Shown: positions 1 through 11,353, counted from the first letter of the stretch. The stretch is DNA of 64,000 nucleotides from Costus lasius (GCA_027563935.2 CM050449.1:71080556-71144555), one strand, 5' to 3'. A program made the numbers and translations. Notes: generated by a model from the sequence alone, not told the origin.

Positions 1-1559
1 CAAAGTTAGCTCAAAGCTCACTACAACAAGCTAGCTCCAAATATGGCAAGCCACTTCAAAGCCAAAGTTCAAAGTGAAGTCTTGAGTTGAAGCACTTCAA
101 CTCACCTTTCCATTGAAGTATAAAGCCACCTTGGCATCCAAGAATTCGGTTCCAATCTCAACTCATCAAAGGATATGCGCTCATTCAAAAGCTTTCCATC
201 AAATCCCTTAAATCAAGGAATCAAGATGTGTTCACACCTTGGAAGGAAAGAGCCACGCCAATTCAAGAAGCAATACCACCTCCAATTAAGGGAAGATCAC
301 CAAAGCAATTCGTCCATGGCCAAGGAAGGAAGGATTGCCACCTTCTCTTGTCGCCCAAGCAAGGAGAATTCACCAAACAAAGAAGGAATTCAGCCACAAC
401 AAAAATGGCAAGTTTCAAAGCCATGCATCGGCCATTACAAACAAGGGAAGACACTCAAGGAAAGGATTTCGAATTTGAAAGCTTCAGCCCCAAAGGAATT
501 CGCCCAAACCAAAGAAGGAAGGAAAGCTATCACCTAGCCGAACATGCAAGCAAATTCGAACACACCATCTCTACAAACAAATAAGGGAAGTTTTCAAGTC
601 AAATCACAATCAATGGAGCCATTGCCTCGACAAAGCATTGAAGACAATAATTTCTTTCTTATTTTGATCTTTTGTAACGTTAAGGAGAAGCTCTACAAAA
701 CTTGTAATCGCATGTAAGTTGATTAGCAAGATTTGATAATGGAATTGTCGATTAGTTGCCTAGTGAAAAGAATCCTTGTGTTAGCATTGGTGATTGTCGC
801 CTAAGAGTATTCTATCTCCCCCCTTCTCTAAAGGGCCGAGCCCTTTCCCCTCTCCCCCCTTTCTTCTCAAGTCTTCAACGCAACTCAACCACTTGAAGGA
901 TCTTGCGCACCTTTGGAGGGACTCTAAGAAGTTTCATCCTTTGTCCTCGGCAATCAACAAAGACCCTTAGGGGTTCTTCACTTTCGGCTTGCATGAAGGC
1001 TACACCAACAACACTTCAAATTCGGCTAAGTTCTTTCCCCTCTTCCATCTATAGATTCTAGAACTTGTTTTCTACACTAATCTAAACTTTGTTTGAAGGG
1101 GCGCAAGGACTTGGAGGACTCTTCACTAAGCGCAAGCTTTCTCCCCTCCCCCTCTCTCTCTTTAGTTAAGTGTTAAGGGAACTTGTGAGGCTTAACCTCC
1201 CCCTTAGTTTTGCTTTGTAATATGAATCTGTGGTGTGTGCGGATCTCGTTTGTCTGTGTTTGCTTGTAATGATGCAATACCTTCCATCAGAGTAGGACCG
1301 TTGAAGATCGGGACGAAACGATCCTTCTATGCTCAAGGATCGCACTGTGAGTATTCCTACTTGTCTTTCAATTTGTAGGTAATTGCTATTTCTTTTAAGT
1401 AGTCTAAATAGTTTAGTGTCGTTTTCTTTATTTATAAAAATACAAAACATATTTTCCAACTCCGTTTAGAGTAATTTCGGTTTTTATCAAAAATACAAAA
1501 AAATATTTTCTGAAAGCGTTGTTTGAATGCTCCCTTACTTGTGAGTGATCCCACCTCCA
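1..1559. other. Unassigned non-coding DNA, possibly LTR-retrotransposon
   Basis: No convincing gene is present. The open frame at 175-537 is a low-complexity stretch rich in Lys, Gln and Ser made of repeated AAGGAATTC/CAAAG words, and an overlapping frame at 228-584 reads equally well, which argues against coding. The segment has pyrimidine-rich tracts (about 825-870 and 1135-1165) and an A/T-rich end near 1420-1510, a texture like the LTR or UTR of a Ty3/gypsy element. No LTR terminus, primer site or target duplication was found, so the assignment is only a guess. The right edge, where family-1 LTR similarity starts, is uncertain by about 100 bp. Confidence 0.3.
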
Positions 1560-3637
1560 TCATCCTCTACCTTCACGGTGTCACCACACACGAAAGCGTC
1601 AAGAGGAATATGGGCGAGAGGCGAGAATAGAGAGCACTCTATTCGGTCGTGAACAACATCTCCAAGTGGAGATCGTGGTTACTAAAAATAGCCACCACAC
1701 TTCGCTCCAACATTCACGCCAAGTGAACATGTCGCCAACTCCTCTCCCCTTGAACCATGCGCTCATTTAATGAGCCGGTTCAAATTGGTTTGGTCCAGAG
1801 ACCAATTAAGCCAAGCAATTAAGTCCAGATCTCAAATAAACCCTAAGGCTCAGATCTGACCATTGATCTCCTGATGCTCCTGATCTCATCGATCTAGCAT
1901 CCAATCTCTCAATCGAAGCTTACCGATCTCAAGCCCTAATCAATCAAACATGATCAGACCAGATCTCACTCACAATCAGAGATTAAATCCCTTTAAACTG
2001 AACCCGAACAATTCAGTCCACTCGATCTGACTTAAGTAAGCCATATCATCAAATTGTGCGACCCTGAGGGTTTCCTTTAAATGTCGGTAACGATAACTCA
2101 CGTTATCACGATCAGTGAGGGGTATCTAGCAACACATCACTGTCTCCCGATATAAAGGAAAGAGTCTTCCAAGACTACACCCAAAACACAGCACAAGTGT
2201 GAATCCACATCACTAGGCATACATGTTTCCTTTGCCACTGGATGTTCTTATTGGACAAGCGTGTCAAGCTTGTAGCTCCAATATGATGAGCATGATTAGA
2301 TCAGATGAACATAGTCACCTGGGTATGGCCATACACTTTTCTCAATCATCTCATCCAGGGGGCCCCTTTAGAACATCACACTCCTTAAACAAGGAGACGG
2401 CAATCCTATGTCTATCACTAGTGCCCTAACATGACTCAAGCTCATTATCCAAGATAGTCTATAACCATTGTGTTTCAAATGATATTGAACTACCTCAAAA
2501 CAATGACAATCATCATTTAGAAAACACAAGTGATCTCAAGTCAGAGGAAATGTGCCACTTGTCATATTCAAAGATTATTCACATTGCGACAAACAATTGA
2601 ACATCCTAGTAGGGTCTGTCTAGTACATCCAATGTACCCATGAGTCTACATCTTATTCCATGCTCGAAGCATCCTATAAGACTAGAACACATATTAGTCT
2701 TAACCATATCAAGGCTGTCTCATGTTCACCAAGATACATCGACTAAGGACATTATAGCCTGTCAGCCTAGCTGAACAGCTTTGAGACATTATTTAGAAGA
2801 ACATATATTGCAGCAGACAATGTAGCTAACTGAATAATAACCATGCCTTTATAAACATAACAGTTTATTACATGATACTGATACATTCCCAAGGCCTCAA
2901 ACATTAGGCTTAAGGGCATACCCCAACAGCATGCATATTTCCTTTGCCACTGGATGTTCTTATTGGACAAGCGTGTCAAGCTTGTAACTCCAATATGATG
3001 AGCATGATTAGATCAGATGAACATAGTCACCTGGGTATGGCCATACACTTTCTCAATCATCTCATCCAGGGGGCCCCTTTAGATCATCACACTCCAATTA
3101 AGGAGACGGCAATCCTATATCTATCACTAGTGCCCTAACCTGATTCAAGCTCACCATCCAAGATAGTCTATAATCATTATGTTTCAAATGATATTGAACT
3201 ACCTCAAAACAATGACAATCATCATTTAGAAAACACAAGTGATCTCAAGTCAGAGGAAATGTGCCACTTGTTACATTCAAGGATTATTCACATTGTGACA
3301 AGCAATTGAATATCCTAGTAGGGTCTGTCCAGTACATCCAATGCACCCATGAGTCTACATCTTATTCCATGCTCGAAGCATCCTATAAGATTAGAACACA
3401 TATTAGTCTTAACCATATCAAGGCTGTCTCATGTTCACCAAGATATATCGACTAAGGACTTTACTGCATGTCAGCCTAGCTGAACAGCATTGAGACATTA
3501 TTCAGAAGTACACTTATTACTGCAGACAAGGTAACAAACTGAATAATAACCATGCCTTTATAAACACAAGAGTTTATTACATGATACTTTTACAATCCCA
3601 AGGCCTCAAACATTAGCCTTAAGGGCATACCCCAACA
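1560..3637 (-). repeat. LTR G: truncated or solo copia LTR of the A-D family
   Basis: From about 1670 rightward this aligns by eye with the LTRs of C and I in minus orientation. It ends at 3637 in CCCCAACA, the reverse complement of the family LTR start TGTTGGGG. It contains the family landmarks: the GTCTTCCAAGAC palindrome, the reversed TATA (GATATAAAGG), the GNRA hairpin at 2092-2107 and the TATGGCCATA palindrome. To its right lies leader sequence of element F rather than a polypurine tract, and no primer site flanks it on the left, so it is a solo or truncated LTR. The left end is degraded and approximate. The right-hand 0.7 kb is present twice (separate entry). Confidence 0.75.
2217..3637 (-). 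repeat. Tandem duplication of 0.71 kb inside LTR G
   Basis: The segment 2217-2928, from GCATACATG to the LTR terminus CCCCAACA, is repeated at 2929-3637, again ending in CCCCAACA. The copies are similar but clearly diverged, with many single-base differences. The junction falls exactly after an LTR terminus. It could be an unequal-recombination product or a second truncated LTR abutting the first. Confidence 0.8.
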
Positions 3638-3881
3638 ACCATTGCCACCACACACTTTCTAAAGATAAGTGGGTGTGTCCCATGAGGGTGGGAAACAGTT
3701 CACAACACCACTAATCGATAGCTTAGTGAGGGCTACGCGTTAGAAAGCTACTAGACTTGATATTTATTTATGAGGGTTTTTCAGGTCTCATCAGTTTTAT
3801 CTTATGTTTAACATTACAGGCATGCGATCCTATAGTGATAACATAACGATAAAACAGGCATGCTTTAGTAGATATCGAATG
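3638..3881 (-). other. Element F leader, left fragment
   Basis: This is the reverse complement of the leader of element E around 45590-45835: both carry the CCCAC..GTGGG hairpin, the CGCGTAG words and the block ending in GGCATGC. It shows that element C inserted into the 5' leader of a minus-strand second-family element (F), whose leader continues at 40437. The last five bases (3877-3881, gaatg) are the left target duplication of C. F is cut off on its left by LTR G, and its gag-pol is absent from the window. Confidence 0.8.
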
Positions 3882-3959
3882 TGAAAGGGGTGAAACCCTA
3901 AACGCATGCACTTCTAGAATTTTGCATGGGCGGAAATAAGGATTTCAACATGATCGCAT
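3786..3959 (+). repeat. 174-bp flank repeat, copy 1 (left of element A)
   Basis: These 174 bp recur at 12991-13164 with no difference seen. They consist of 96 bp of F leader plus the first 78 bp of the C LTR. Copy 1 ends exactly at the 5' LTR of A. See the matching entry and the finding on A's right junction. Confidence 0.95.
3882..3959 (-). repeat. Element C 3' LTR, 78-bp left tip
   Basis: This is the U5-side end of C's 3' LTR, separated from the rest by element A. The same 78 bp occur again at 13087-13164 as part of the 174-bp repeat, where they are joined to the remainder of the LTR. Confidence 0.92.
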
Positions 3960-5626
3960 TGTTGGGGTATGCCCTTAAGGCTAATGTTTGAGGCCTTGGG
4001 ATTGTAACAGTATCATGTATAAACTTTTATGTTTATAAAGGCAATGGTTGTTATTCAGTTAGTTACATTGTCTGCTGCAATAATTGTACTTCTGAATAAT
4101 GTCTCAATGGTGTTCAGCTAGGCTGACATGCAGTAAAGTCCTTAGTCGATATATCTTGGTGAACATGAGACAGCCTTGATATGATTGAGACTAATATGTG
4201 TTCTAATCTTATAGGGTGCTTCGAGCATGGAATAAGATGTAGACTCATGGGTACATTGGATGTACTGGACAGACCCTACTAGGTTATTCAATTGCTTGTC
4301 ACAATGTGAATAATCCTTGATTGCAACAAGTGGCACATTTCCTCTGACTTGAGATCACTTGTGTTTCTAAATGATGATTGTCATTGTTTTGAGGTAGTTC
4401 AATATCATTTGAAACATAATGATTATAGACTATCTTGGATGGTGAGCTTGAGTCAGGTTAGGGCACTAGTGATAGACATAGGATTGCCGTCTCCTTGTTT
4501 AAGGAGTGTGATGTTCTAAAGGGCCCCCCTGGATGAGATGATTGAGAAAAGAGTATGGCCATACCCAGGTGACTATGTTCATCTGATCTAATCATGCTCA
4601 TCATATTGGAGCTACAGGCTTGACACGCTTGTCCAATAAGAACATCCAGTGGCAAAGGAATCATGTATGCCTAGTGAGTTGATTCACACTTGTGCTGTGG
4701 TTTGGGTGTAGTCTTGGAAGACTCTTTTCTTTATATCGGGAGACAGTGATGTGTTGCTAGATACCCCTCACTAATCGTGATAACGTGAGTTATCGTTACC
4801 GACATTTAAAGGAAACCCTCAGGGTCGCACAATTTGATGATATGGCTTACTTAAGTCAGATCGTGTGGACTGAATTATTCAGGTTCAGTTTAAAGGGATT
4901 TAATCTCTGATTGTAAGTGAGATCTGGTCTGATCATGTTTGATTGATTAGGGCTTGAGATCGGTAAGCTTCGATTGAGAGAATGGATGCTGGATCGGTGT
5001 GATCAGGAGCATCAAGAGATCGACGGTCAGATCAAGAGCCTTAGGGTTTATTGTGGTCTGGACTAATTGCTTGGTTTATTTGGTTATTGAACCAAATCGA
5101 TTTGAACCAGCTCATTGGTTGAGCGCATGGTTCAATCTAAGAGGAGTTTGCGATTGGGGTAAACCCATGATCGCATGTGAGTAAGTGGCTTTCTATTTTT
5201 AGAAAGCATGATCACTTACGTGACCACGCCTCATGAAACTTGCCTCTTCACGCCTTTGTCGCCAACTTGAGTATTCGGCGCTTGCATTCTCGTGTGGAGA
5301 AGTGTAGACGACAAGAGGAAGTATTCGGCCAAGCAAGGTGATCTCTTCCTTTTCCATTCGGCAAGACAATCTTGGAGCCTTGCTAGCACAAGGAGTACTA
5401 AGGAAGAGTAGGCGACATCAATTGTGTGCGTCACCTTAGGAGAAGGAGCATTTGCGCCTTTCCTTCCAAGACACCATCTAAGCGATGGCAATGGTAAGAA
5501 TCGCTTCTCATTGAAAGTTGAATATATTACATGCTATGCGATCCTTTTAGAAACCCTAGATTCCGCTAGAGTTTTTGTTGTGCCTCCTATCAGGGTTTCG
5601 CCTCCCCTTTTTGGGGACTCCTTTCA
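3960..5626 (+). repeat. Element A 5' LTR (1,667 bp)
   Basis: It starts TGTTGGGGTATG and ends CTTTCA immediately before the primer site. Inside are the TATGGCCATA palindrome (about 4555), a GTCTTGGAAGAC palindrome followed by the TATA-like CTTTATATC (about 4712-4737), the GNRA hairpin GATAAC-GTGA-GTTATC (4779-4794) and the start-codon/splice-donor block at 5485-5495. A CCCC-TTTTT-GGGG inverted repeat (5604-5616) lies ten bases before the LTR end. Confidence 0.95.
5485..5498 (+). promoter_or_regulatory. Candidate LTR start codon and splice donor, element A
   Basis: The sequence ATGGCAATG|GTAAGA has a near-ideal donor (GTAAGA) at 5494. The corresponding acceptor ends at 7426. Joining 5493 to 7427 puts this ATG in frame, with seven intervening codons, with the gag ATG at 7448. 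Equivalent blocks occur in the LTRs of B, C, D and I. No transcript evidence is available from sequence alone. Confidence 0.5.
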
Positions 5627-5627
5627 A

Positions 5628-5640
5628 TTGGTATCAGAGC
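5628..5640 (+). other. Primer binding site of element A
   Basis: TTGGTATCAGAGC, two bases after the LTR end, is complementary to the 3' end of plant initiator methionine tRNA. This is the standard minus-strand primer of plant copia elements. Confidence 0.9.
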
Positions 5641-6395
5641 GAAGGTTATTACATGATAATATGTTTGCTTTCTTTGTGATCCTATGTCTAGATCTATAAG
5701 TTACATGCGATAGTTGTGGTTGGCGAATTTTACATGCTTGTTAGAGATGTTTTTCTCCTTGGCGCATGTTTCTTGTTGGCGCATATTATATGTTTTCTCA
5801 AAAACTTATATTACATGCGCGACTCATTATAGATCTAAGGCCCTGCTTTAAACCCTTAGACGGGTTATTAGGGTTGAAGTCATCCCCTAGGTTAGATCCA
5901 GACAGTCTGATCAGACCATCTGACAGCCTTGATGGGTTGACCAGATAGCACCTGTGCATAAGCACCTGGTGGCTATAGGTCGACTGCAGACAGGCGTGTA
6001 GCGATGTCTAATTGAGACGACTAGTGAACACACATGAGTTAGGCCCGGGGTCACACCCGCTAGCCAGATCTCATGAGGGTTGTTCGGCCCTGGCGCATGC
6101 ATGGTTGACCTTTTGGTCGACTCAAGTCAGTTAGGACTTGGTGCATGCAAGGGCAGTGGATCTGACTAGGTTGGATGAGTGGATCCCTAGTAATGGACCG
6201 TTGTAAGGTTGTAGGGCAAATAAGGAAATTAAAATTGATGCCTATGGGGTTTTCAAAATTTAATTTCCATGATTGGATCACATGTTGATTGATGCCTATG
6301 TTTGTTTATTTAATCTTGTGTGGGCTGCCCATGTTTAATGTGTGCTGTGCTGGGGCCTGCGTGCCTGGAATTTAAATGTAAATAAATATTTTTTT

Positions 6396-6492
6396 GTGAT
6401 CTGCGCATCACTTTTCATTTAAATTATAAAGTGTAATTGACCTGCGAGTCAATCTTGTCTAGATAGATTAATTTGTAAATTAATCAGACAAG
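6396..6492 (+). promoter_or_regulatory. Triple stem-loop in element A leader
   Basis: Three consecutive hairpins. H1 is GTGAT-CTGCGC-ATCAC (6396-6411). H2 is TTGAC-CTGCGA-GTCAA (6437-6452). H3 (6454-6492) has outer stem CTTGTCT/AGACAAG, a five-base 5' bulge AGATA and inner stem GATTAATTT/AAATTAATC. The same set occurs in B, C and D with base changes that mostly keep pairing. A role in packaging or dimerisation is only a guess. Confidence 0.6.
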
Positions 6493-6507
6493 AGCACAGA
6501 GCACACT

Positions 6508-6566
6508 TGGCAGAGGCGCATGCAGCAGTGACTTGACCAGGTGGGAGGTCCAGGGTTCGACTCTGG
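6508..6566 (+). other. tRNA-like module (A box and T arm) in element A leader
   Basis: TGGCAGAGGCG at 6508-6518 fits the pol III A-box consensus. The 17-nt hairpin CCAGG-GTTCGAC-TCTGG (6550-6566) is a T arm with a 5-bp stem and 7-nt loop, containing B-box-like GGTTCGACTC. The 35-nt spacing between the boxes is tRNA-like. No acceptor stem or convincing anticodon arm is seen, so this is not a tRNA gene. A captured tRNA or SINE fragment is the simplest reading. Confidence 0.5.
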
Positions 6567-6906
6567 CACCAGGCGCATTTTCCCTGGTAGGCGCACCTGA
6601 GCTGCAGATGGCGCTTGGGCCCTGGGTTGGGCTAGATGAGCAGCAAAAGACCCATGAAGAAAAGCAAGTGAAGACTTAAGTTTAATTTAAGGTCTAACTT
6701 AGGCTTAATGGGCTTTTACCACATAAGATCAGCATGCTTTCTATTTATTGCTTTTATAATTAGAATTGCATGAGTTTATCTTCTGCTATCACCATAGGAA
6801 TTGCATGATAGTCAAGAAGATAAAAGACCGTTAAAATCCAACGCTAAAATATCAAGCTCGTAAGCCTTCTGACGCGAAACCTCACTGTTCTGATTATCGT
6901 TGGAGC

Positions 6907-7144
6907 CGTGTTGTACCCACTCAGTGGGCACGTCCATCTATCTTCAGACGGTGCGGGATTACACCTGCGTGTTACAGAGAAGGGATTTATCGCTTCTCGT
7001 TGCTCAGCATAGCACGTGGTGGTCCAGGGAGTAGGTCGGGTCAGCTTGACCATGTAGGCTACATATGTGGCGCATATGGTAGCACATGGAGGCAGCCATC
7101 TGTGGGGTCAGAGACTGTGTTGTACCAACTCAGTTGGCACAGTC
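6907..7144 (+). promoter_or_regulatory. Paired bulged hairpins before gag, element A
   Basis: Hairpin P1 (6907-6932) has outer stem CGTG/CACG and inner stem CCCACT/AGTGGG. Hairpin P2 (7113-7144) has outer stem GACTGTG/CACAGTC and inner stem CCAACT/AGTTGG. Both have the same one-sided TTGTA bulge and single C loop base. A C-G pair in P1 is replaced by A-T in P2. The pair is present in B, C and D. Confidence 0.55.
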
Positions 7145-7447
7145 TGCTGGATTGCCCAGATGAAGGGGAATCGCACGGGTTGGCGATTGGCTGGGACAGC
7201 CTACCAGAGACTAGTGCTTGTACACTCTGTGCATCTTATCTCGCCTGAGCGGGACGCGGAGACCAAGTATGAAATCTGGATCCCATCTCACTAAAAGAGT
7301 TCTACTCTTTCGGGCTGTTTTAGCTGGATTTTTCAGCCAGATAAAATAGTGAGAAAAAGAATCATTCTTAAGTCCTGATTGATTCTTAACATTGATACTG
7401 ACCTTGCTGTTCTTGCATTGTTGTAGATTCCTGCAGCAACGAACACC

Positions 7448-10400
7448 ATGAGCTTCAATGTGCCATCCCTACTGGAAAGGGAGAAGTTTGCTGGGCCGAA
7501 CTTCTCAGACTGGTACGGACACCTTAAGATTGTTCTTAAGGCAGAGAGGAAACTGTATGTCCTCGAGACGGCTATACCGCCTCAGCCCGCTCCGAACGCC
7601 GCAAGGGCGGTTCGGGATGCCTATGAAAAGCATGTCAGTGATAGCATTGATGTCGCTTGCCTGATGCTAGCGTCTATGACGCCACCGCTGCAGCGTCAGC
7701 ATGAGGATATGTCGGCTATAGAGATTATAGCGAACCTCAAGATGCTGTATGCTGCACAGGCGAGGACAGAACGCTATAATCTGACAAAGCTGTTCTTTCA
7801 GAGCAAACTGGCTGAAGGGAGCCCAGTGGGAGCTCACGTGCTCAAGATGATTGGGCACAAGGAGGCTCTAGAGAAACTGGGGCATACCATCAATCAGGAG
7901 CTTGCTGTAGACATTATTCTGCAGTCTCTCCCGCCCTCTTTCGATGCGTTCATAATTAACTTTAATATGAACAAAATCGACTGTACTCCGGCAGAGCTGC
8001 TGAATATGCTCTTGACCACTGAGGAGACTCTGAAGGGAAAGCCTTCGACCTCTATCTTAATGGTTCCTTCAAGGAACAAGAAGAAGGGGAAGAAGGGCAA
8101 GACCCCTGTCAAGAGCTACAGCAAGGCTCTGAAGCAAAAAGTTAAGCGGTCAAAGGAATACAGATGTTTTCACTGTGGCCAGCTGGGTCACTGGAAAAAG
8201 GACTGTAAAGTGCTCCAAGGAGATAAGAGGGGAAGCTTTGCTTCTGGCTCAGGTATTTATGTGACGGAAGTCATGATATCCTCTTCTTCTATTTCATGGG
8301 TGTTGGACACTGCATGTGGAGTTCACATTTGTTCAAATGTACAGGAACTCAAGAGAAGAAGACAGGTGGGACAGCATGAGGTGGACCTACGAGTTGGAAA
8401 CGGGGCACGGGTTGCTGCTGTTGCTGTAGGAGACTATTTCATCTCTTTGCCATCTGGACTTGTATTGGAACTAGACAATTGTTACTTTGTTCCCAGCATT
8501 ACCAAAAATATTATCTCCATTCCTGCTCTTGTCAGGAAGGGGTTTTTCTTTGAATGCAATATTTCAAAGTGTATTTTATCTTTAGATAATATTGTTTATG
8601 CTACTGGTTCAATTAACAATGGGTTATTCATGTTGGACATGGAATGTTCTATACACAATATTGATAATAAGAAAGCCAAATATGCTGATGACAGCACCTT
8701 GCTATGGCATAGTCGTTTAGGTCATATTAACAAGAAACGCATTAAGCGGTTGCATGATCATGGACTGCTGGGATCATTCTCCTATGAGGAGATTGATACA
8801 TGCAAAGCTTGTTTGATGGGCAAAATGACGAAGTCGCCTTTTCCTCATAAAGGTCAAAGGACTTCAGGTATAACTTGACCTTATACACAGCGATGTGTGT
8901 GGGCCTTTTAGTAAACATGCCAGAGGTGGCTATCAGTACTTCATTACCTTCACTGATGATTTCAGTAGATATGGGTATGTCTATCTTATGAGACATAAAA
9001 GTGAATCTTTTGACAAGTTCAAAGAGTTCAAGAATGAAGTACAGAATCAGCTGGGCCAAAATATCAAGGCACTTCGTTCTGATCGAGGTGGAGAATACCT
9101 AAGTCGAGAGTTTACTGACTATCTGAAGGAGTGTGGGATTATCTCACAGCTCACTCCGCCAGGAACACCGCAATGGAATGGTGTGTCCGAAAGGAGAAAT
9201 AGAACGTTACTTGATATGGTTCGTTCTATGATGAGTCAGGCTACTCTACCTTACTCCTTTTGGGGATTTGCACTGGAGACAGTTGCAAAGGTACTAAACC
9301 GAGTGCCATCCAAGGCAGTTTCAAAGACGCCATATGAATTATGGTATGGGAAACAGCCTAGCTTGACATTTATCAGGATCTGGGGCTGCGAGGCTTATGT
9401 CAAAAAGCTCGCCTCTGGGAAACTAGAGAGCAGATCTGAGAAATGTATCTTTGTCGGTTACCCTAAGGAAACTAAGGGTTATTATTTCTACGATCCCAAA
9501 GAGAACAAAGTATTTGTTGCTCGGATGGCCATATTCTTGAGAAGGAGTTTCTTCTGCAAGAGGCCAGTGGGAGAGAAATAAAGGTGGATGAGAATTCAGA
9601 GGAAGGACAAAGTAGTCAAGCGCAGTTGGATGAGCCTGAGCCGGTAGAACAGGTTACTGAACAACCTGTGGCTCAGATATCACGGGAACCGCGAAGATCG
9701 GGAAGGATCCGTCGACAGCCTGAGCGCTATGACGGAGTCTACATCATTGATAATGATGAACCCCTTACTTATGCGGATGCGGTCAGTGGACCGGAGTCAG
9801 TGAGATGGCTTGAAGCTATGCGCGCCGAGATGGACTCCATGTCAGATATAACCAAGTCTGGGATTTGGTTGATCCGCCTCCGGGAGTAATCCCTATAGGT
9901 TGTAAATGGATCTTCAAGAAGAAGATTGACATGGATGGTAACGTGGTTACCTATAAAGGCAGGCTAGTTGCGAAAGGTTTCAAACAAATCTACGGGATAG
10001 ATTATGATGAAACTTTCTGACCTGTAGCTATGTTTAAGTCTATTCGGATTCTTTACGCGATAGCAGCATATTATGATTATGAGATTTGGCAAATGGATGT
10101 GAAGACAGCTTTCCTTAATGGAAATCTGGATGAGGATGTGTATATGACACAACCAGAGGTTTCACTAATCCATCAGATCGTCATAAAATATGCAAGTTAA
10201 AGAAGTCTATTTATGGACTTAAACAAGCATCGAGAAGCTGGAATATTCGTTTTGATGAATCAGTCAGTGAATTTGGTTTCATCAAGAACGAGGATGACTC
10301 GTGTGTATATAAGAGGTTTAGTGGGAGCGTGATTACTTTCCTAGTCCTCTACGTCGATGATATCTTGATCATTGGAAACGATATTCCTGAAATGCATGCG

Positions 10401-11333
10401 GTTAAGGCATGGTTAAGGAAATGTTTTCAGATGAAAGATTTGGGAGAAGCAGCCTATGTATTAGGTGTGAAGATCTACAGGGATAGATCTAAGAGGCTTC
10501 TCGGGCTGTGCCAGAGTACTTACATCGATAAAGTCCTGGAGAGATTTCATTTAGAGAATTCTAAAAGAGGATATCTTCCAGTCAGACATGGTCTGAATCT
10601 TTCAAAGAGTCAGTGTCCACAAACACAGACTGAGAAAGATGAAATGGACAATACGCCTTATGCTTCGGCTATTGGGTCCATTATGTATGCGATGTTGTGT
10701 ACTCGCCTAGACGTCGCTTACGGGTTAAGCGTGACCAGTCGGTTCCAAAGTAATCCAGGTATGGCGCACTGGATTACAGTCAAGAACATTTTAAAATATC
10801 TGCGGAGGACCAAAGATATGTTCTTGATGTATGGTGGTCAAGAAGAACTCAGTATAGAAGGATATACTGACGCTTCGTTCCAGTCTGACTAGGATGATTT
10901 CCGATCGCAATCAGGCTATGTTTTTAGCTTGAATGGAGGAGCAGTGGTGTGGAAAAGTTTCAAACAGTCAACTGTTGCTGATTCCACAACAGAAGCCGAG
11001 TATGTTGCAGCCTCGGAAGCATCCAAGGAGGTAGTATGGATTCGTAAGTTCGTGAGAGAACTTGGTGTTGTTCCTTCGAGTGCAGATCCTTTGGTTATCT
11101 TCTGTGATAACACTGGAGCAATCGCAAAAGCAAAGGAACCACGGTCGCACCAGAAGTCCAAGCACATACAGAGACGGTTTCATTTGATCAGGGAGATCAT
11201 AGATCGTGGCGAGATCAAAGTCTGCAAGGTTCATACAGATGACAATCTGGCTGACCCGCTTACTAAGCCTCTGGCGCAGCAGAAGCATGTGAAGCAATGT
11301 AATAATATGGGTTTGAGATTTCTCAACCATTAG
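7448..11333 (+). pseudogene. Element A gag-pol, inactivated
   Basis: This corresponds to the whole 1,294-residue polyprotein of B and D. Order: Gag with CCHC knuckle (CFHCGQLGHWKKDC), protease DTACG, GAG-pre-integrase, integrase, RT with YVDD, RNase H. Breaks relative to the intact relatives: a 1-nt insertion near 8868 (after the pre-integrase region), a 1-nt deletion near 9530 (after the integrase core), a 2-nt insertion near 9846, a TGA at 10018-10020 inside RT, a 1-nt deletion near 10160 and a TAG at 10890-10892 in RNase H. Readable pieces are 7448-8878, 8895-9581, 9584-9889, 10329-10892 and 10929-11333. The near-identical LTRs against six lesions suggest A was already damaged when it transposed. 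Confidence 0.95.
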
Positions 11334-11353
11334 ATTAAGTGCAAGTGGGAGAT

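Larger units (their letters stand above)
5641..7447 (+). other. Element A leader (1.8 kb)
   Basis: A long untranslated leader between primer site and gag. It contains many upstream ATGs and only short reading frames, the triple stem-loop (6396-6492), a tRNA-like module (6508-6566), the paired hairpins (6907-6932 and 7113-7144) and a branch-point/pyrimidine/TTGTTGTAG splice-acceptor context ending at 7426. The same order recurs in C and D, and in B without the tRNA-like module. Confidence 0.85.

Noticed and set aside
175..584. Two overlapping frames of about 120 codons at the left edge
   Set aside because: Low-complexity repeat DNA, two frames open at once, no domain, no relation to neighbours.
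1560..3637. LTR G as the 3' LTR of element F
   Set aside because: G is a family-1 LTR, while F's leader and LTR are family 2. G abuts F's leader without gag-pol or polypurine tract.
5424..5699. Frames spanning the A LTR end and primer site, with relatives at 12817 and on the other strand
   Set aside because: They overlap LTR regulatory sequence, are read on both strands and are not kept between subtypes.
6508..6566. A real tRNA gene in the leader
   Set aside because: Only A-box and T-arm features are present; no 7-bp acceptor stem or anticodon arm could be drawn.
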